Below, one piece after another: positions 42,965-52,055 of a DNA stretch of 64,000 nucleotides. Made by a program: the position numbers and the translations under genes. This DNA comes from Bog-756 sp035534835 (GTDB lineage Bacteria > Actinomycetota > Acidimicrobiia > Acidimicrobiales > RAAP-2), in contig DATLRE010000014.1 of the NCBI GenBank assembly GCA_035534835.1, positions 1 to 64,000 on the forward strand. The letters run 5' to 3'. The notes beneath the pieces are model-generated. The model had not been told where the DNA came from. It did not search any database and saw only the letters and a program-made list of their open reading frames with translations. The first letter of the stretch is position 1, and every line of letters starts with the position of its first letter.

Positions 42965-43819
42965 CTACTTGCGGTAGTCGAGGAAGCCCCTGCCCGACTT
43001 GCGGCCGAGCTCCTCGGCGCTGACCATGCGGCGCAGCAGGGGCACGGCGGCGTAGTTCGGGTCCCGGAACTCCTCGTAGAGGGCGTCGAGGATGGCCAGC
43101 GAGGTGTCGAGGCCGACCAGGTCGAGCAGGGCGAAGGGGCCCATGGGGAACCCGCACCCGCCCTTCATGGCGGCGTCGATGTCCTCGATGGAGGCCACGC
43201 CGGACTCGTACAGCCGGATGGCGTTGTTGAGGTACGGGAACAGGAGGGCGTTCACGATGAACCCGGCCTGGTCCTTGACCTCGACCGGCGTCTTGCCGCA
43301 GGCCTCGGCGAACTGGCGGGCCGCGGCGATCGTCTCGTCCGAGGCGGTCAGGGGCCGGACGACCTCGACGAGCGACATCACCGGGGCGGGGTTGAAGAAG
43401 TGGATGCCGCACACCTTGTCGGGCCGGCCGGTCTTCATGGCCATCTCGATGACGGGCAGGGTCGACGTGTTGGTGGCCAGGATGGCGTGGTCGCCGGTGA
43501 TCCGGGCCAGGTCGCTGAAGAGCTCCTTCTTGACGCCCAGGTCCTCGACGACCGACTCGATCACCAGGTCGCAGTCGGCCAGGGCGTCGAGCTCCGAGGT
43601 GCCGGTCACCCGGCCGAGGGCCTGGTCCCGCTCCACCTCGCTCCGCTTGCCTTTCTCCACCTGGCGGTTGAGCGACTTCTCGAGGGCGGCGAGGGTGGCA
43701 TCGGCGGTCGACTGGCTCCGCGACCGGAGCACCACCTCGAACCCGCTGACGGCGGCCGTCTCGGCGATGCCCGACCCCATGATCCCCGAACCGACAATTC
43801 CCACGCGTGCGATCGACAT
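42965..43819 (-). CDS. hbd: 3-hydroxybutyryl-CoA dehydrogenase
   Basis: 284 residues, the usual single-function length. The NAD loop is VGIVGSGIMGSGIAETAA; catalytic His is in GIHFFNPAPVMSLVEVV and the C-terminal dimer domain starts at GFIVNALLFPYLNNAI with FPMGPFALLDLVGLD. It reduces acetoacetyl-CoA to 3-hydroxybutyryl-CoA (or the reverse), the second step toward crotonyl-CoA. TAGCAT lies eight bases before the ATG, a leaderless-type start. The mutase follows 85 bases later on the same strand. Confidence 0.9.
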   Translation of the reverse strand: MSIARVGIVGSGIMGSGIAETAAVSGFEVVLRSRSQSTADATLAALEKSLNRQVEKGKRSEVERDQALGRVTGTSELDALADCDLVIESVVEDLGVKKELFSDLARITGDHAILATNTSTLPVIEMAMKTGRPDKVCGIHFFNPAPVMSLVEVVRPLTASDETIAAARQFAEACGKTPVEVKDQAGFIVNALLFPYLNNAIRLYESGVASIEDIDAAMKGGCGFPMGPFALLDLVGLDTSLAILDALYEEFRDPNYAAVPLLRRMVSAEELGRKSGRGFLDYRK

Positions 43820-43925
43820 GGGAGGGCATGCTAGCGGTGGCCGGACCGGGTCGCCGAACCGGGACGCGGCCCGATCGGGACCGCGGTCGCTTGCCTTCCC
43901 CACCGCACACCGACACGATGGGGCC

Positions 43926-45170
43926 GTGACCGAGACCGCCACAGACACCCCGACCGTCGCCGACGCCGGGGGACCGTCCCCGAGCCCGGGGGCCGGCCGC
44001 CCGTCCGGTCCCCGGGGACGCTTCGCCCGGCGGGCCCTCTACAGCCGCCGGCTGCGGGCCGCCGACGAGCAGTGGTCCCTACCGGGCAGGCTGCTCTCTG
44101 CCGCACTGGCCCGGCCGGAGCTGCTGCTCGCCCTCGCCGGCGACCGTGCCCCCGTCGAGCGCGACGGCCGGGTGCTCCACCGCGGCGTCCAGGCGCTCCT
44201 CGGGCTGACCGGCGCCCTCGACCGGGCCACCCGTCGGAGCGGCGGGACACCGGACCCGGTGGAGACCCGGGACGTGTTCACCGCCACGGCGCGGCAGGTG
44301 ATGCCGGTCCGCACCGACGTCCACGTGTCCGGACGGACCGTCCCGGGCCCCGACGGCGCCCCCGACCTCCCGGTCCGGATCTACCGGCGCTTCGGAGTGG
44401 GGATCGGGCGCCCGGACCGGCGCCCGCCGGCCATCGCCTACTTCCACGGTGGCGGCTGGGTGGTCGGCGACCTCGACTCCCATGACGCCTCGTGCCGGCT
44501 CCTCGCCGCGGTCACCGGGTGCGTGGTCGTCGCCGTCGACTACCGCCTCGCCCCCGAGCACCCGTTTCCGGCCGCGGTCGAGGACTGCCTGGCCGCCTAC
44601 GCCTGGATCCAGCGCAGCCACGGGGTGCTGGGTACGGCGCCGGGCGCGGTCGGGGTCATGGGGGACAGCGCGGGCGGCAACCTGGCCGCCGTGGTGGCGC
44701 AGGAGACCCGGCCCGGCCGCCGCTCCGCGGCGGCCGATGTGCCCCCGCCCGTGGCCCAGTGCCTGGTCTACCCGGCACTCGACGCCCGGTTCGTCACCGA
44801 GTCGTTCCGGGTGATGGGCGACCGCTTCTTCCTGACCCGCGAGGGGATGGAGGCCTACCGGGCCCACTACCTGCCCGACCCGGCCGACCACGAGGACGTC
44901 CGGGCCTCCCCGGTCCTGTGCCGGGACCTCGACGGTCTGGCGCCGGCCGTGATCGTCACCGCGGGCTTCGACCCGCTGCGCGACGAGGGAGCCGCCTATG
45001 CGGGGGCGCTGGCCGGTGCGGGGGTGTCCGTCGAGTACCGGTGCTACGACGACATGGTCCACGGCTTCTTCGGCATGGGCGTGGTTCCGGACTGTCTGGC
45101 GCTGGCCACCGAGGTCTGCGACGCCATGGGGTCGCTGGTGCGCCGGGCCACCCTGCGCCCGGGCAGGTGA
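43926..45170 (+). CDS. HSL-family alpha/beta hydrolase (lipase/esterase)
   Basis: 414 residues. The hormone-sensitive-lipase oxyanion motif FHGGGWVVGD, nucleophile GDSAGGNLAA, acid in FDPLRDEG and His in DDMVHGFFGMG are all present. It hydrolyses short to medium acyl esters in the cytosol. An N-terminal about 140-residue extension (helical cap) is longer than usual. The GTG lies six bases after CACGAT. It is divergent from hbd. Confidence 0.88.
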   Translation: MTETATDTPTVADAGGPSPSPGAGRPSGPRGRFARRALYSRRLRAADEQWSLPGRLLSAALARPELLLALAGDRAPVERDGRVLHRGVQALLGLTGALDRATRRSGGTPDPVETRDVFTATARQVMPVRTDVHVSGRTVPGPDGAPDLPVRIYRRFGVGIGRPDRRPPAIAYFHGGGWVVGDLDSHDASCRLLAAVTGCVVVAVDYRLAPEHPFPAAVEDCLAAYAWIQRSHGVLGTAPGAVGVMGDSAGGNLAAVVAQETRPGRRSAAADVPPPVAQCLVYPALDARFVTESFRVMGDRFFLTREGMEAYRAHYLPDPADHEDVRASPVLCRDLDGLAPAVIVTAGFDPLRDEGAAYAGALAGAGVSVEYRCYDDMVHGFFGMGVVPDCLALATEVCDAMGSLVRRATLRPGR

Positions 45171-45208
45171 CGCCGGGACCCGCTCGCGGCGCGCTCTACA
45201 CTCCGGGC

Positions 45209-45901
45209 ATGGACGTGACTCCCGGAATCCTGGCCCTCGTCGGCGGAGGCGAGTGGCAGGAGGGCTGCACCTTCGATGCCGACTTCCTCGCCGCCTCGGG
45301 TGGCGACCGGGTCCTGGTCCTGCCCACGGCCGCCGCCTACGAGCACCCCGAGCGACTGGTGGCGCGGGCGGGCGCATGGTTCGAGGAGTTGGGCGGCACG
45401 GTCGAGGGACTCATGGTCCTGACCCGGGCCGACGCCGAGAACGACGGCGCGGCCGACATCGTGCGCCGGGCCCGTCTCGTCTACCTGGCCGGCAGTTCGC
45501 CGATGCACGTCCGCAGCGTGCTGAAGCATTCGGCCGTGTGGGACGCACTGGTGGCCGCCTGGCACGACGGCGCCGTCGTGGTCGGGTCGTCGGGGGCGGC
45601 CATGGCCCTGACCGATCCGATGGTCGACGCCCGGGGCGGCGGCCTCACGATCGGTCTCGGTCTGGTCACCGGGGTGGCCGTGGTGCCCCATTTCGGTGAC
45701 ACCCACGACGACGGGCACGGCGAGAAGATGCACCGGTCCGTGCTCCTGGCGCCCGCCGGTACGCCGGTCGTGGGCATTCCCGAGCGCACGGCGCTCGTCC
45801 GGGATCCGGACGGAACGTGGCGGTCCGTCGGCGGACGGCCGGTAACCGTCTACCTCGACGGCGCACCGGCCGCCGACGGGCTGTCCGCCCTGCCGCGCTG
45901 A
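45209..45901 (+). CDS. Peptidase S51 / cyanophycinase-like protein
   Basis: 230 residues. LALVGGGEWQEG at the N-terminus, VLVLPTAAAYEHPE, and the nucleophile elbow GSSGAAMALTDP with VVPHFGDTH further on match the S51 (dipeptidase E/cyanophycinase) class I glutamine amidotransferase-like fold. The usual G-x-SAGA reads GSSGAAM, so the catalytic Ser is kept but its context is altered. The substrate is unknown. The ATG follows TACACT by six bases. Confidence 0.75.
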   Translation: MDVTPGILALVGGGEWQEGCTFDADFLAASGGDRVLVLPTAAAYEHPERLVARAGAWFEELGGTVEGLMVLTRADAENDGAADIVRRARLVYLAGSSPMHVRSVLKHSAVWDALVAAWHDGAVVVGSSGAAMALTDPMVDARGGGLTIGLGLVTGVAVVPHFGDTHDDGHGEKMHRSVLLAPAGTPVVGIPERTALVRDPDGTWRSVGGRPVTVYLDGAPAADGLSALPR

Positions 45902-45906
45902 CCGGC

Positions 45907-46461
45907 TCAGTCGCCCTCGACGATGGTGACGGACTCGATGACGACGGGCTCGGACGGGTTGCCGGACCGGCTGCCGACCGACTCGATGGCCTTCACGGCG
46001 TCGAGGCCCTTCACCACCTTGCCGAACAGCGAGTAGCTCGGGGGGAGGCCGACGCCGTCGGGCCCGCTCACGATGAAGAACTGGCTGCCGTTGGTGTTCG
46101 GTCCGGCGTTGGCCATGGCGATGGAGCCGATCTCGTAGCGACCGGGGGCGGGCAGCTCGTCCTCGAACCGGTAGCCGGGACCACCACGCCCCGTGCCTTC
46201 GGGGTCGCCGCCCTGGCACATGAATCCGGGGATGATCCGGTGGAAGGTGACGCCGTCGTAGTAGTGCCAGCGCGCCAGGAACACGAAGTTGTTCACGGTC
46301 TTCGGGGCCGCGATCGGGTTGAGCGAGATGGTGAGCGCGCCCTTGCTGGTGAGCATCTCCGCCGTGTACGTCCTGGTGGGGTCGATGATCAGCGGGGGCG
46401 CGGCGTCGAAGTGCTGGGTCTTGGGGCTGGAGCCGTCTGCGGCGGGGATCTCGGTGGCCAT
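45907..46461 (-). CDS. Peptidyl-prolyl cis-trans isomerase, cyclophilin type
   Basis: 184 residues, cytosolic. Cyclophilin core motifs are visible: YYDGVTFHRIIPGFMCQGGDP with the catalytic Arg, GSIAMANAGPNTNGSQFFI, and SYSLFGKVVKGLDAV. No signal or membrane helix. It helps protein folding by isomerising X-Pro bonds. It directly follows the second, membrane-anchored cyclophilin gene on the same strand. Confidence 0.9.
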   Translation of the reverse strand: MATEIPAADGSSPKTQHFDAAPPLIIDPTRTYTAEMLTSKGALTISLNPIAAPKTVNNFVFLARWHYYDGVTFHRIIPGFMCQGGDPEGTGRGGPGYRFEDELPAPGRYEIGSIAMANAGPNTNGSQFFIVSGPDGVGLPPSYSLFGKVVKGLDAVKAIESVGSRSGNPSEPVVIESVTIVEGD

Positions 46462-46530
46462 GGTTCTGCTCCTCGGTGGTGTGGGGTCGATCGATCGGTC
46501 GGATGGGGACGGATCCGGGGGGTCCGGCGT

Positions 46531-47337
46531 CTAGGAGGCGGCCACCGTGACCGAGAGCATGCGGTGGATGACCGTGGGCGGGATGCCACTCTTGCTGCCG
46601 TCGGCGTTGATGGCCTGGACCACGTTCATGCCGGACGTGACCTGCCCGAACAGTGCGTACTGCGGCGGGAGGGACTCGCCCTGGGGACCGGCCACGATGA
46701 AGAACTGGTTGCTCGTCGTTCCGGCCGGCGACTGTCCGGTCTTGGCCATGGCGAACGATCCGAGGGGGTACTGGGGGGTCGCCGTCGCCGGCACCTCACC
46801 CGGCACCGTGTAGCCGACGCTCCCCGACGTGGTCCCCGTCGGGTCGCCGGTCTGGTTGACGAACTGCGGGATGACCCGGGCGAAGGTGTTGCAGTCGTAG
46901 TACTTGTGGTCGGCCAGGAAGACGAAACTGTTGACGGCCACCGGTGCGGTCTTGGCGTCGAGCGAGGCCACGATCGTCCCGAGGTCGGTCTTGATGGTCA
47001 CCGTGTACGTCTTCGACGGGTCGACGGTCATCGGAGGTGCCTTGAACTGCGGGTTCGGGAGTGCGGCCGACGGGCTCGAGGGGCACCCCGCCGCTTTGGA
47101 CGCGGCATCGGCCTTGGCCTGGGCCGTCGACGTCGGCGAGGTCGTCGAGGTGGTGGCGGTCGTCGTGGTGTGGTTCCACGGCCTGGTGATGAGGAGCGAC
47201 AGCCCGATCACGACGGCCACCACGATGCCGATCGTCACCACGCGTCGGATGCTGCGGCGCCGCTTGGCCGCCTTCAGTTCCGCCTCGCGGCGGGCCTGTC
47301 GACCGGACTTCTGACGTTCTCGTTTCTCGGTACCCAC
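46531..47337 (-). CDS. Membrane-anchored peptidyl-prolyl isomerase, cyclophilin type
   Basis: 268 residues. A basic N-terminus (KRRRSIRR) and one membrane helix (VVTIGIVVAVVIGLSLLI) anchor an extracytoplasmic Thr/Ser linker and a cyclophilin domain (YYDCNTFARVIPQFVNQTGDP; GSFAMAKTGQSPAGTTSNQF). The domain has ARVIPQF where the cytosolic partner has HRIIPGF, but the catalytic Arg remains. It probably folds exported proteins. GTG 47337 lies eight bases after TACCCT. Divergent from lysC. Confidence 0.88.
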   Translation of the reverse strand: MGTEKRERQKSGRQARREAELKAAKRRRSIRRVVTIGIVVAVVIGLSLLITRPWNHTTTTATTSTTSPTSTAQAKADAASKAAGCPSSPSAALPNPQFKAPPMTVDPSKTYTVTIKTDLGTIVASLDAKTAPVAVNSFVFLADHKYYDCNTFARVIPQFVNQTGDPTGTTSGSVGYTVPGEVPATATPQYPLGSFAMAKTGQSPAGTTSNQFFIVAGPQGESLPPQYALFGQVTSGMNVVQAINADGSKSGIPPTVIHRMLSVTVAAS

Positions 47338-47474
47338 GGTCCTGCAGGGTAGCCGTTCCGACCGGAGGCTCCGGAGCGGACCGGTGACCCGCCCGGCGGG
47401 GGGCCGGTCCTCGGCGGGTCGGCGTCGCGCCGGCCCGGCGGAACGCCGGGCCCCGGGTTGTAGCCTTGCGGACC

Positions 47475-48686
47475 ATGCCTCTCGTGGTCCAGAAGTTCGG
47501 CGGCACGTCGGTCGGCGACGCCGATCGCATCCGTGCCGTGGCCGACCACGTGGCCCGGACCCGGCGGGACGGCAGCGACGTCGTGGTCGTGGTCAGCGCC
47601 ATGGGCAAGACGACCGATGAACTGGTGCGGCTGGCCGCCGACGTGAGTTCGGTCCAGCCCGACCGCGAGATCGACATGCTCCTCAGCTCGGGCGAGCGGA
47701 TCTCGATGTCCCTGCTGTGCATGGCGCTCGCCGAACTCGGGGTGGACGCCGTCTCGTTCACGGGGAGCCAGGCCGGGATGATCACCGACACCTCGCACAC
47801 CCGGGCCAAGATCGTGGAGGTCCGGGGCGACCGGCTCCGCGAGACGCTCGCCGCAGGCGCCGTTCCCGTGGTCGCGGGCTTCCAGGGTGTGTCGACCGAC
47901 CGGGAGGTCACCACGCTCGGTCGGGGCGGGTCGGACACGACCGCCGTGGCGCTGGCCGCCGCGCTCGGGGCCGACGCCTGCGAGATCTACACCGACGTGT
48001 CCGGGGTGTTCACCACCGATCCGCGCATCGTGCCCGAGGCCCGGAAGCTGGCCAGGGTCAGCTACGAGGAGATGCAGGAGATGGCCGCCACCGGCGGCCG
48101 GGTGCTCGCCCTGCGGTCGGTGGAGTTCGCCCGGAACCACGACGTCCCGCTGCACGTGCGGTCGAGCTTCACGTGGGAGCCCGGGACGTGGGTCGACAAG
48201 GAGGATGCATCCATGGAGCAGGCAGTCGTCACCGCGGTGACCCACGATCTGTCCGAGGCCAAGGTGACCGTCACCGGCGTGCCCGACAAGCCGGGCCTGG
48301 CCGCCCGGCTCTTCCGGGGGCTCGCCGACCGCAACATCAACGTGGACATGATCGTGCAGAACGTGTCGTTGCACGGCACGACCGACATCTCGTTCACCAT
48401 CCCCGAGTCGGACCTGGCCGCCAGCACCGAGGTGTGCGAGGCCCTCGTCCCGGACCTGGGGGCCACGGGGGTCATCAGCGACGACGACGTGGCCCGGGTG
48501 TCGCTCATCGGCGTGGGCATGAAGACCCACCCCGGGGTCACCGCGCTCACGTTCGAGACACTGGCGGCCCTGGGGATCAACATCGAGATGATCTCGACGT
48601 CGTCGATCCGTATCTCCTGTCTGATCCGCGCCGAGCAGGCCGAGGAGGCCGTGCGCGCCCTCCACGCCGCCTTCGATCTGGCCTGA
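47475..48686 (+). CDS. lysC: Aspartate kinase
   Basis: 403 residues. The kinase N-terminus VQKFGGTSVGD, the FQGVSTDREVTTLGRGGSD substrate region and two C-terminal ACT domains (VTVTGVPDKPGLAARLF and VSLIGVGMKTHPGVTALTF) are complete, so feedback inhibition by lysine and/or threonine is expected. An internal start near MEQAVVTAV could make the regulatory beta subunit, as in other actinobacteria. It opens lysine, threonine and methionine synthesis. TAGCCT is eight bases before the ATG; asd follows. Confidence 0.95.
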   Translation: MPLVVQKFGGTSVGDADRIRAVADHVARTRRDGSDVVVVVSAMGKTTDELVRLAADVSSVQPDREIDMLLSSGERISMSLLCMALAELGVDAVSFTGSQAGMITDTSHTRAKIVEVRGDRLRETLAAGAVPVVAGFQGVSTDREVTTLGRGGSDTTAVALAAALGADACEIYTDVSGVFTTDPRIVPEARKLARVSYEEMQEMAATGGRVLALRSVEFARNHDVPLHVRSSFTWEPGTWVDKEDASMEQAVVTAVTHDLSEAKVTVTGVPDKPGLAARLFRGLADRNINVDMIVQNVSLHGTTDISFTIPESDLAASTEVCEALVPDLGATGVISDDDVARVSLIGVGMKTHPGVTALTFETLAALGINIEMISTSSIRISCLIRAEQAEEAVRALHAAFDLA

Positions 48687-48764
48687 CCGTTCGCGCCGTC
48701 AGGTGCCGGACGGGCAGCACCGGCCCGGCGGGGCCCGGCGACGGACGACCGTAGACTGACGCCC

Positions 48765-49796
48765 ATGCGCATCGGAGTCGTCGGAGCAACCGGGCAGGTC
48801 GGGACCGTCATGCAGGCGATCCTGGTGGAGCGCGCCTTCCCGCTCGACGAGCTCCGCCTCTTCGCCTCCTCCCGCTCGGCCGGCCGCACCCTGGAGTTCC
48901 GGGGCGACGAGCTGGTCGTGGAGGACGCAGCCACGGCCGACGTCTCGGGGCTCGACATCGCCCTCTTCTCGAGCGGAGCCACCGCATCGCGCGAACTGGC
49001 CCCCCGCTTTGCCGCGGCAGGAGCGATCGTGATCGACAATTCGTCGGCCTGGCGCATGGACCCCGAGGTCCCGCTCGTCGTCCCCGAGGTGAACGAGGCG
49101 GCGCTCGGCTCCGTCCGTAAGGGGATCGTCGCCAACCCCAACTGCACGACCATGGTGGCGATGCCGGTCCTGAAGCCGCTGCACGACGCCGCCGGGCTGA
49201 CCCGGCTGGTGGTCGCGACGTATCAGGCGGTGTCGGGCGCGGGGCTCGCCGGGGTGGCCGAGCTCGACGCGCAGTTGCGGGCCACGGTCGACGGAGCCGC
49301 CCGCCTGGCCTTCGACGGATCCGCGGTGTCGGGGCCGCCGCCCTCCGTCTTTCCGGGTGCGATCGCCCACAACGTGCTCTCGCTCGCCGGCTCGGTGGTG
49401 GCGGACGGCTCGGGGGAGACCAACGAGGAGCAGAAGTTCCGCGACGAGAGCCGCAAGATCCTCGACATCACCGGACTGCCGGTCACCTGCACCTGCGTGC
49501 GGGTCCCCGTGTTCACCGGCCACTCCCTGGCCATCGTGGCCGAATTCGGCGAGCCGCTGACGCCCGAGCACGCCACCGAGCTCCTGACCGGGGCTCCGGG
49601 GGTCGCCCTCAGCCCGATGCCCACGCCGCTGGCCGCGACGGGAACCGATCCGTCACTGGTCGGCCGGATCCGCTCCGCCGAGGGCGGCACCAACGGGCTG
49701 GCGCTGTTCGTCAGTGGCGACAACCTGCGCAAGGGTGCGGCCCTCAACGCCGTGCAGATCGCCGAGTCGCTGGTGCGGCTCGGCATCGTGGGCTGA
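48765..49796 (+). CDS. asd: Aspartate-semialdehyde dehydrogenase
   Basis: 343 residues. NADPH loop VVGATGQVGTVMQ, catalytic Cys127 in NPNCTTMVAM, and the His region (RVPVFTGHSLAIV) are present. It reduces aspartyl phosphate to the semialdehyde, the branch point to lysine/diaminopimelate and threonine. TAGACT is seven bases before the ATG, so it may have its own leaderless transcript besides read-through from lysC 78 bases upstream. Confidence 0.95.
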   Translation: MRIGVVGATGQVGTVMQAILVERAFPLDELRLFASSRSAGRTLEFRGDELVVEDAATADVSGLDIALFSSGATASRELAPRFAAAGAIVIDNSSAWRMDPEVPLVVPEVNEAALGSVRKGIVANPNCTTMVAMPVLKPLHDAAGLTRLVVATYQAVSGAGLAGVAELDAQLRATVDGAARLAFDGSAVSGPPPSVFPGAIAHNVLSLAGSVVADGSGETNEEQKFRDESRKILDITGLPVTCTCVRVPVFTGHSLAIVAEFGEPLTPEHATELLTGAPGVALSPMPTPLAATGTDPSLVGRIRSAEGGTNGLALFVSGDNLRKGAALNAVQIAESLVRLGIVG

Positions 49797-49817
49797 GGGC
49801 GCGAGCGCCGGAACGGC

Positions 49818-49847
49818 GCGGCCGGGCCCCCGATCGGCGCCGGCCGC
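49818..49847. terminator. Hairpin between asd and phoU
   Basis: GCGGCCGG (49818-49825) and CCGGCCGC (49840-49847) form perfect 8-bp arms between two convergent genes; no T-tract. Confidence 0.5.
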
Positions 49848-50480
49848 TCAGCCGCCGCTGGCGACGCCGGAGCGGGACAGCACCGCCACCCGCTTGGCCA
49901 GATTGACCGCGTGGTCCCCGAAGCGCTCGTAGAAGCGGGCCAGCAGCGCCAGCTCGACGGCCACCGGCAGCGGCATCGTGCCGGCCACGGCCTCCACCGT
50001 CAGGCTCACGTGCAGGTCGTCCATCTCGTCGTCGAGGTCGTCCACCAGCTCCCAACCCGTCGCCTGGCGCTCGGCGTAGGCGTCCGTGGTGGCCCGCCAC
50101 ATGTGGACGGCGACCTCGCCCATCCGTTCGAGCAGCCCCCGGCTCCGGGCCGACAGTTCGGCGCCGAGACCGCGCGCCGCGCGTCGGGCGACGTGCTCGG
50201 CCAGGTCCCCGTTCCGTTCCAGGTCGGGCAGCATCCGGATCACGGTGACCAGGTAGCGCAGCTGGTTGGGCGAGGTGATCCCGGCCACGGTGAGCTGCTG
50301 CAGCGTCAGTTCCTCGATGTCGTGGCACAGGGAGTCCACGATCTCGTCCCGGTCGGCGAGCGCCTTGGCCGCTTCGCGGTCGCCGGCCAGCAGGGCATGG
50401 GTGGCGCCCGAAACCGAGTCGCCGACCAGCGCGAAGAGCTGCATGACCGTACGGTCGATCTGTTCGAGCGCGGACTCCAC
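49848..50480 (-). CDS. phoU: Phosphate uptake regulator PhoU-like
   Basis: 210 residues of two repeated three-helix bundles, with DRDEIVDSLCHDIEEL in the first half and ERFGDHAVNLAKRV in the second; the metal-binding ExxxD patterns are present. PhoU links phosphate transport by Pst to the PhoR/PhoB-type signal. No pst or pho genes are adjacent. GTG 50480 lies six bases after TACGGT, a leaderless-type promoter. Confidence 0.88.
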   Translation of the reverse strand: MESALEQIDRTVMQLFALVGDSVSGATHALLAGDREAAKALADRDEIVDSLCHDIEELTLQQLTVAGITSPNQLRYLVTVIRMLPDLERNGDLAEHVARRAARGLGAELSARSRGLLERMGEVAVHMWRATTDAYAERQATGWELVDDLDDEMDDLHVSLTVEAVAGTMPLPVAVELALLARFYERFGDHAVNLAKRVAVLSRSGVASGG

Positions 50481-50557
50481 GGGCCCACCGTACCGCCACG
50501 GCACCGGCGGGTCCGGGGCGCCCGGCACTCCGGTCCGTCGCCTTCCCTCCGGGCCGG

Positions 50558-51868
50558 TCACTCCCCTCCGGGCCGGTCCGGATCCGGGGCGTCGTCGTCG
50601 GGCCCCGGGACCCGCTCCTCGCTCACGATGATCCGGGGTCCGGATCCCCACGACAGGTAGCGCCACGACCAATTGACGAAGACCACGATCTTGTTCCGGA
50701 AGCCGATCAGGTAGACGAGGTGCAGCCCCAGCCAGGCGAGCCAACCGAGCGTTCCCCGGACGACCCGGCCGCTGCGGAACTGGGTGATGGCGGCCCGGCG
50801 CCCGATGGTCGCCATGATCCCCTTGTCCTTGTACCGGAACGGTCGCGTCTCCCTCCCCTCGATCCGACCCAGGATCCGACGGGCGGCATGGGCCCCCGAC
50901 TGGATGGCCACCTGGGCGACCTGCGGGCACACGGCGGCCCCGCCGTCCGGTCCCCACAGCACGGCGGCGGCGTCGCCGACGGCGTAGACGTCGTCGTGCC
51001 CGTCGACGGTCAGATCGGGTCGGACCACGAGCCGTCCGTTGGGACCCGTCGCCAGGCCGAGCTCACCCGCCACCGTGTTCTCGACGGTGACACCGCCGGC
51101 CCACACCACGGTGCGGGTGGGGATCACCGCGCCGCCCTCCAGCTCGACGGAGTCGGCCCCGACGGACCGGACCCGCTGTCCGAGCCGGAGCTCGATCCCC
51201 CGCCCGGCCAGTGTGCTCGCGGCGTACTCGGCCGCCGACTCGCGGAAGGGCGTGAGCAACCGGTCGAGGGCGTCGACCAGGATGATGCGGCCGGCCGACC
51301 GGTCGAAGCGGAAGCCGTCGTGCTTCACGGCCACGTCGAGCAGCTCGGCCAGGGCTCCGGCCACCTCGACCCCGGTCGGACCGCCGCCCACCACCACGAA
51401 GGTGAGCACCCCGCGGGCGGCCGCCTCCTCGGGATGGGCGTCGACCTCCTCGAGCCTGCGCAGGATGTGGTCGCGCAGCCGGCGCGCGTCGGTGAGCGTG
51501 TAGAGGGGGAAGCTGTGCTCCGACGCCCCGGGGATCCCGAAGAACCGGGCCGTGGCGCCGCTGGCGACCACGAGCGAGTCGAACGGGAGCGACGCCGCCC
51601 CGTCGAGCAGCACCGCCCGCCGGTCCCAGTCGACGCCGACGACCCGGTCCATGCGGAACGACACGTTGTCCGCCTTCCCGAAGATGACCCGGATGGGATA
51701 GGCGACGTCGCCGGACTCGAGGCCGGCGGTCGCCACCTCGTAGAGCAGGGGTTGGAACGTGTGGAAGTTGCGCTGGTCCACCACCGTGACCTCCACCGGC
51801 CCGCCGATGAGGGCACGGGCTGTGGACAGGCCGGCGAACCCGGCTCCCACGACCACGACCCGGTGCAT
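50558..51868 (-). CDS. ndh: NADH dehydrogenase, type II (NDH-2 family)
   Basis: 436 residues. FAD loop VVVVGAGFAGLSTARAL, NADH loop FVVVGGGPTGVEVAGALAEL, FHTFQPLLYEVATAGL and the C-terminal FAD site DVYAVGDAA. The end (LAWLGLHLVYLIGFRNKIVV) is the membrane-binding amphipathic/hydrophobic region. It oxidises NADH and reduces quinone without pumping protons. The start at MHRVVVVG was chosen because the Rossmann strand begins there. Divergent from rmuC. Confidence 0.9.
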   Translation of the reverse strand: MHRVVVVGAGFAGLSTARALIGGPVEVTVVDQRNFHTFQPLLYEVATAGLESGDVAYPIRVIFGKADNVSFRMDRVVGVDWDRRAVLLDGAASLPFDSLVVASGATARFFGIPGASEHSFPLYTLTDARRLRDHILRRLEEVDAHPEEAAARGVLTFVVVGGGPTGVEVAGALAELLDVAVKHDGFRFDRSAGRIILVDALDRLLTPFRESAAEYAASTLAGRGIELRLGQRVRSVGADSVELEGGAVIPTRTVVWAGGVTVENTVAGELGLATGPNGRLVVRPDLTVDGHDDVYAVGDAAAVLWGPDGGAAVCPQVAQVAIQSGAHAARRILGRIEGRETRPFRYKDKGIMATIGRRAAITQFRSGRVVRGTLGWLAWLGLHLVYLIGFRNKIVVFVNWSWRYLSWGSGPRIIVSEERVPGPDDDAPDPDRPGGE

Positions 51869-52055
51869 GCCCCATGCTCGCACAGGCCGGACCTCCCGCC
51901 CGTGGCCGGGACGGCGCCGGAGCGCGGACGGCTCCCCGAAGGGCGTCACACCCTCTCGGTACGCTTCGGCCCGACCTTGCCGGTCGCCCCGCTGGGTGGG
52001 GCGAGGGCCCCACCCGCCCGGGGTGGTGCCGAACCGGCAGTCGGGAGGATCCGCC

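Noticed and set aside
46796..47938. 380-codon antisense frame across the cyclophilin and lysC starts
   Set aside because: No domain, low-complexity Arg/Ser/Pro composition, and it overlaps two well-supported genes.
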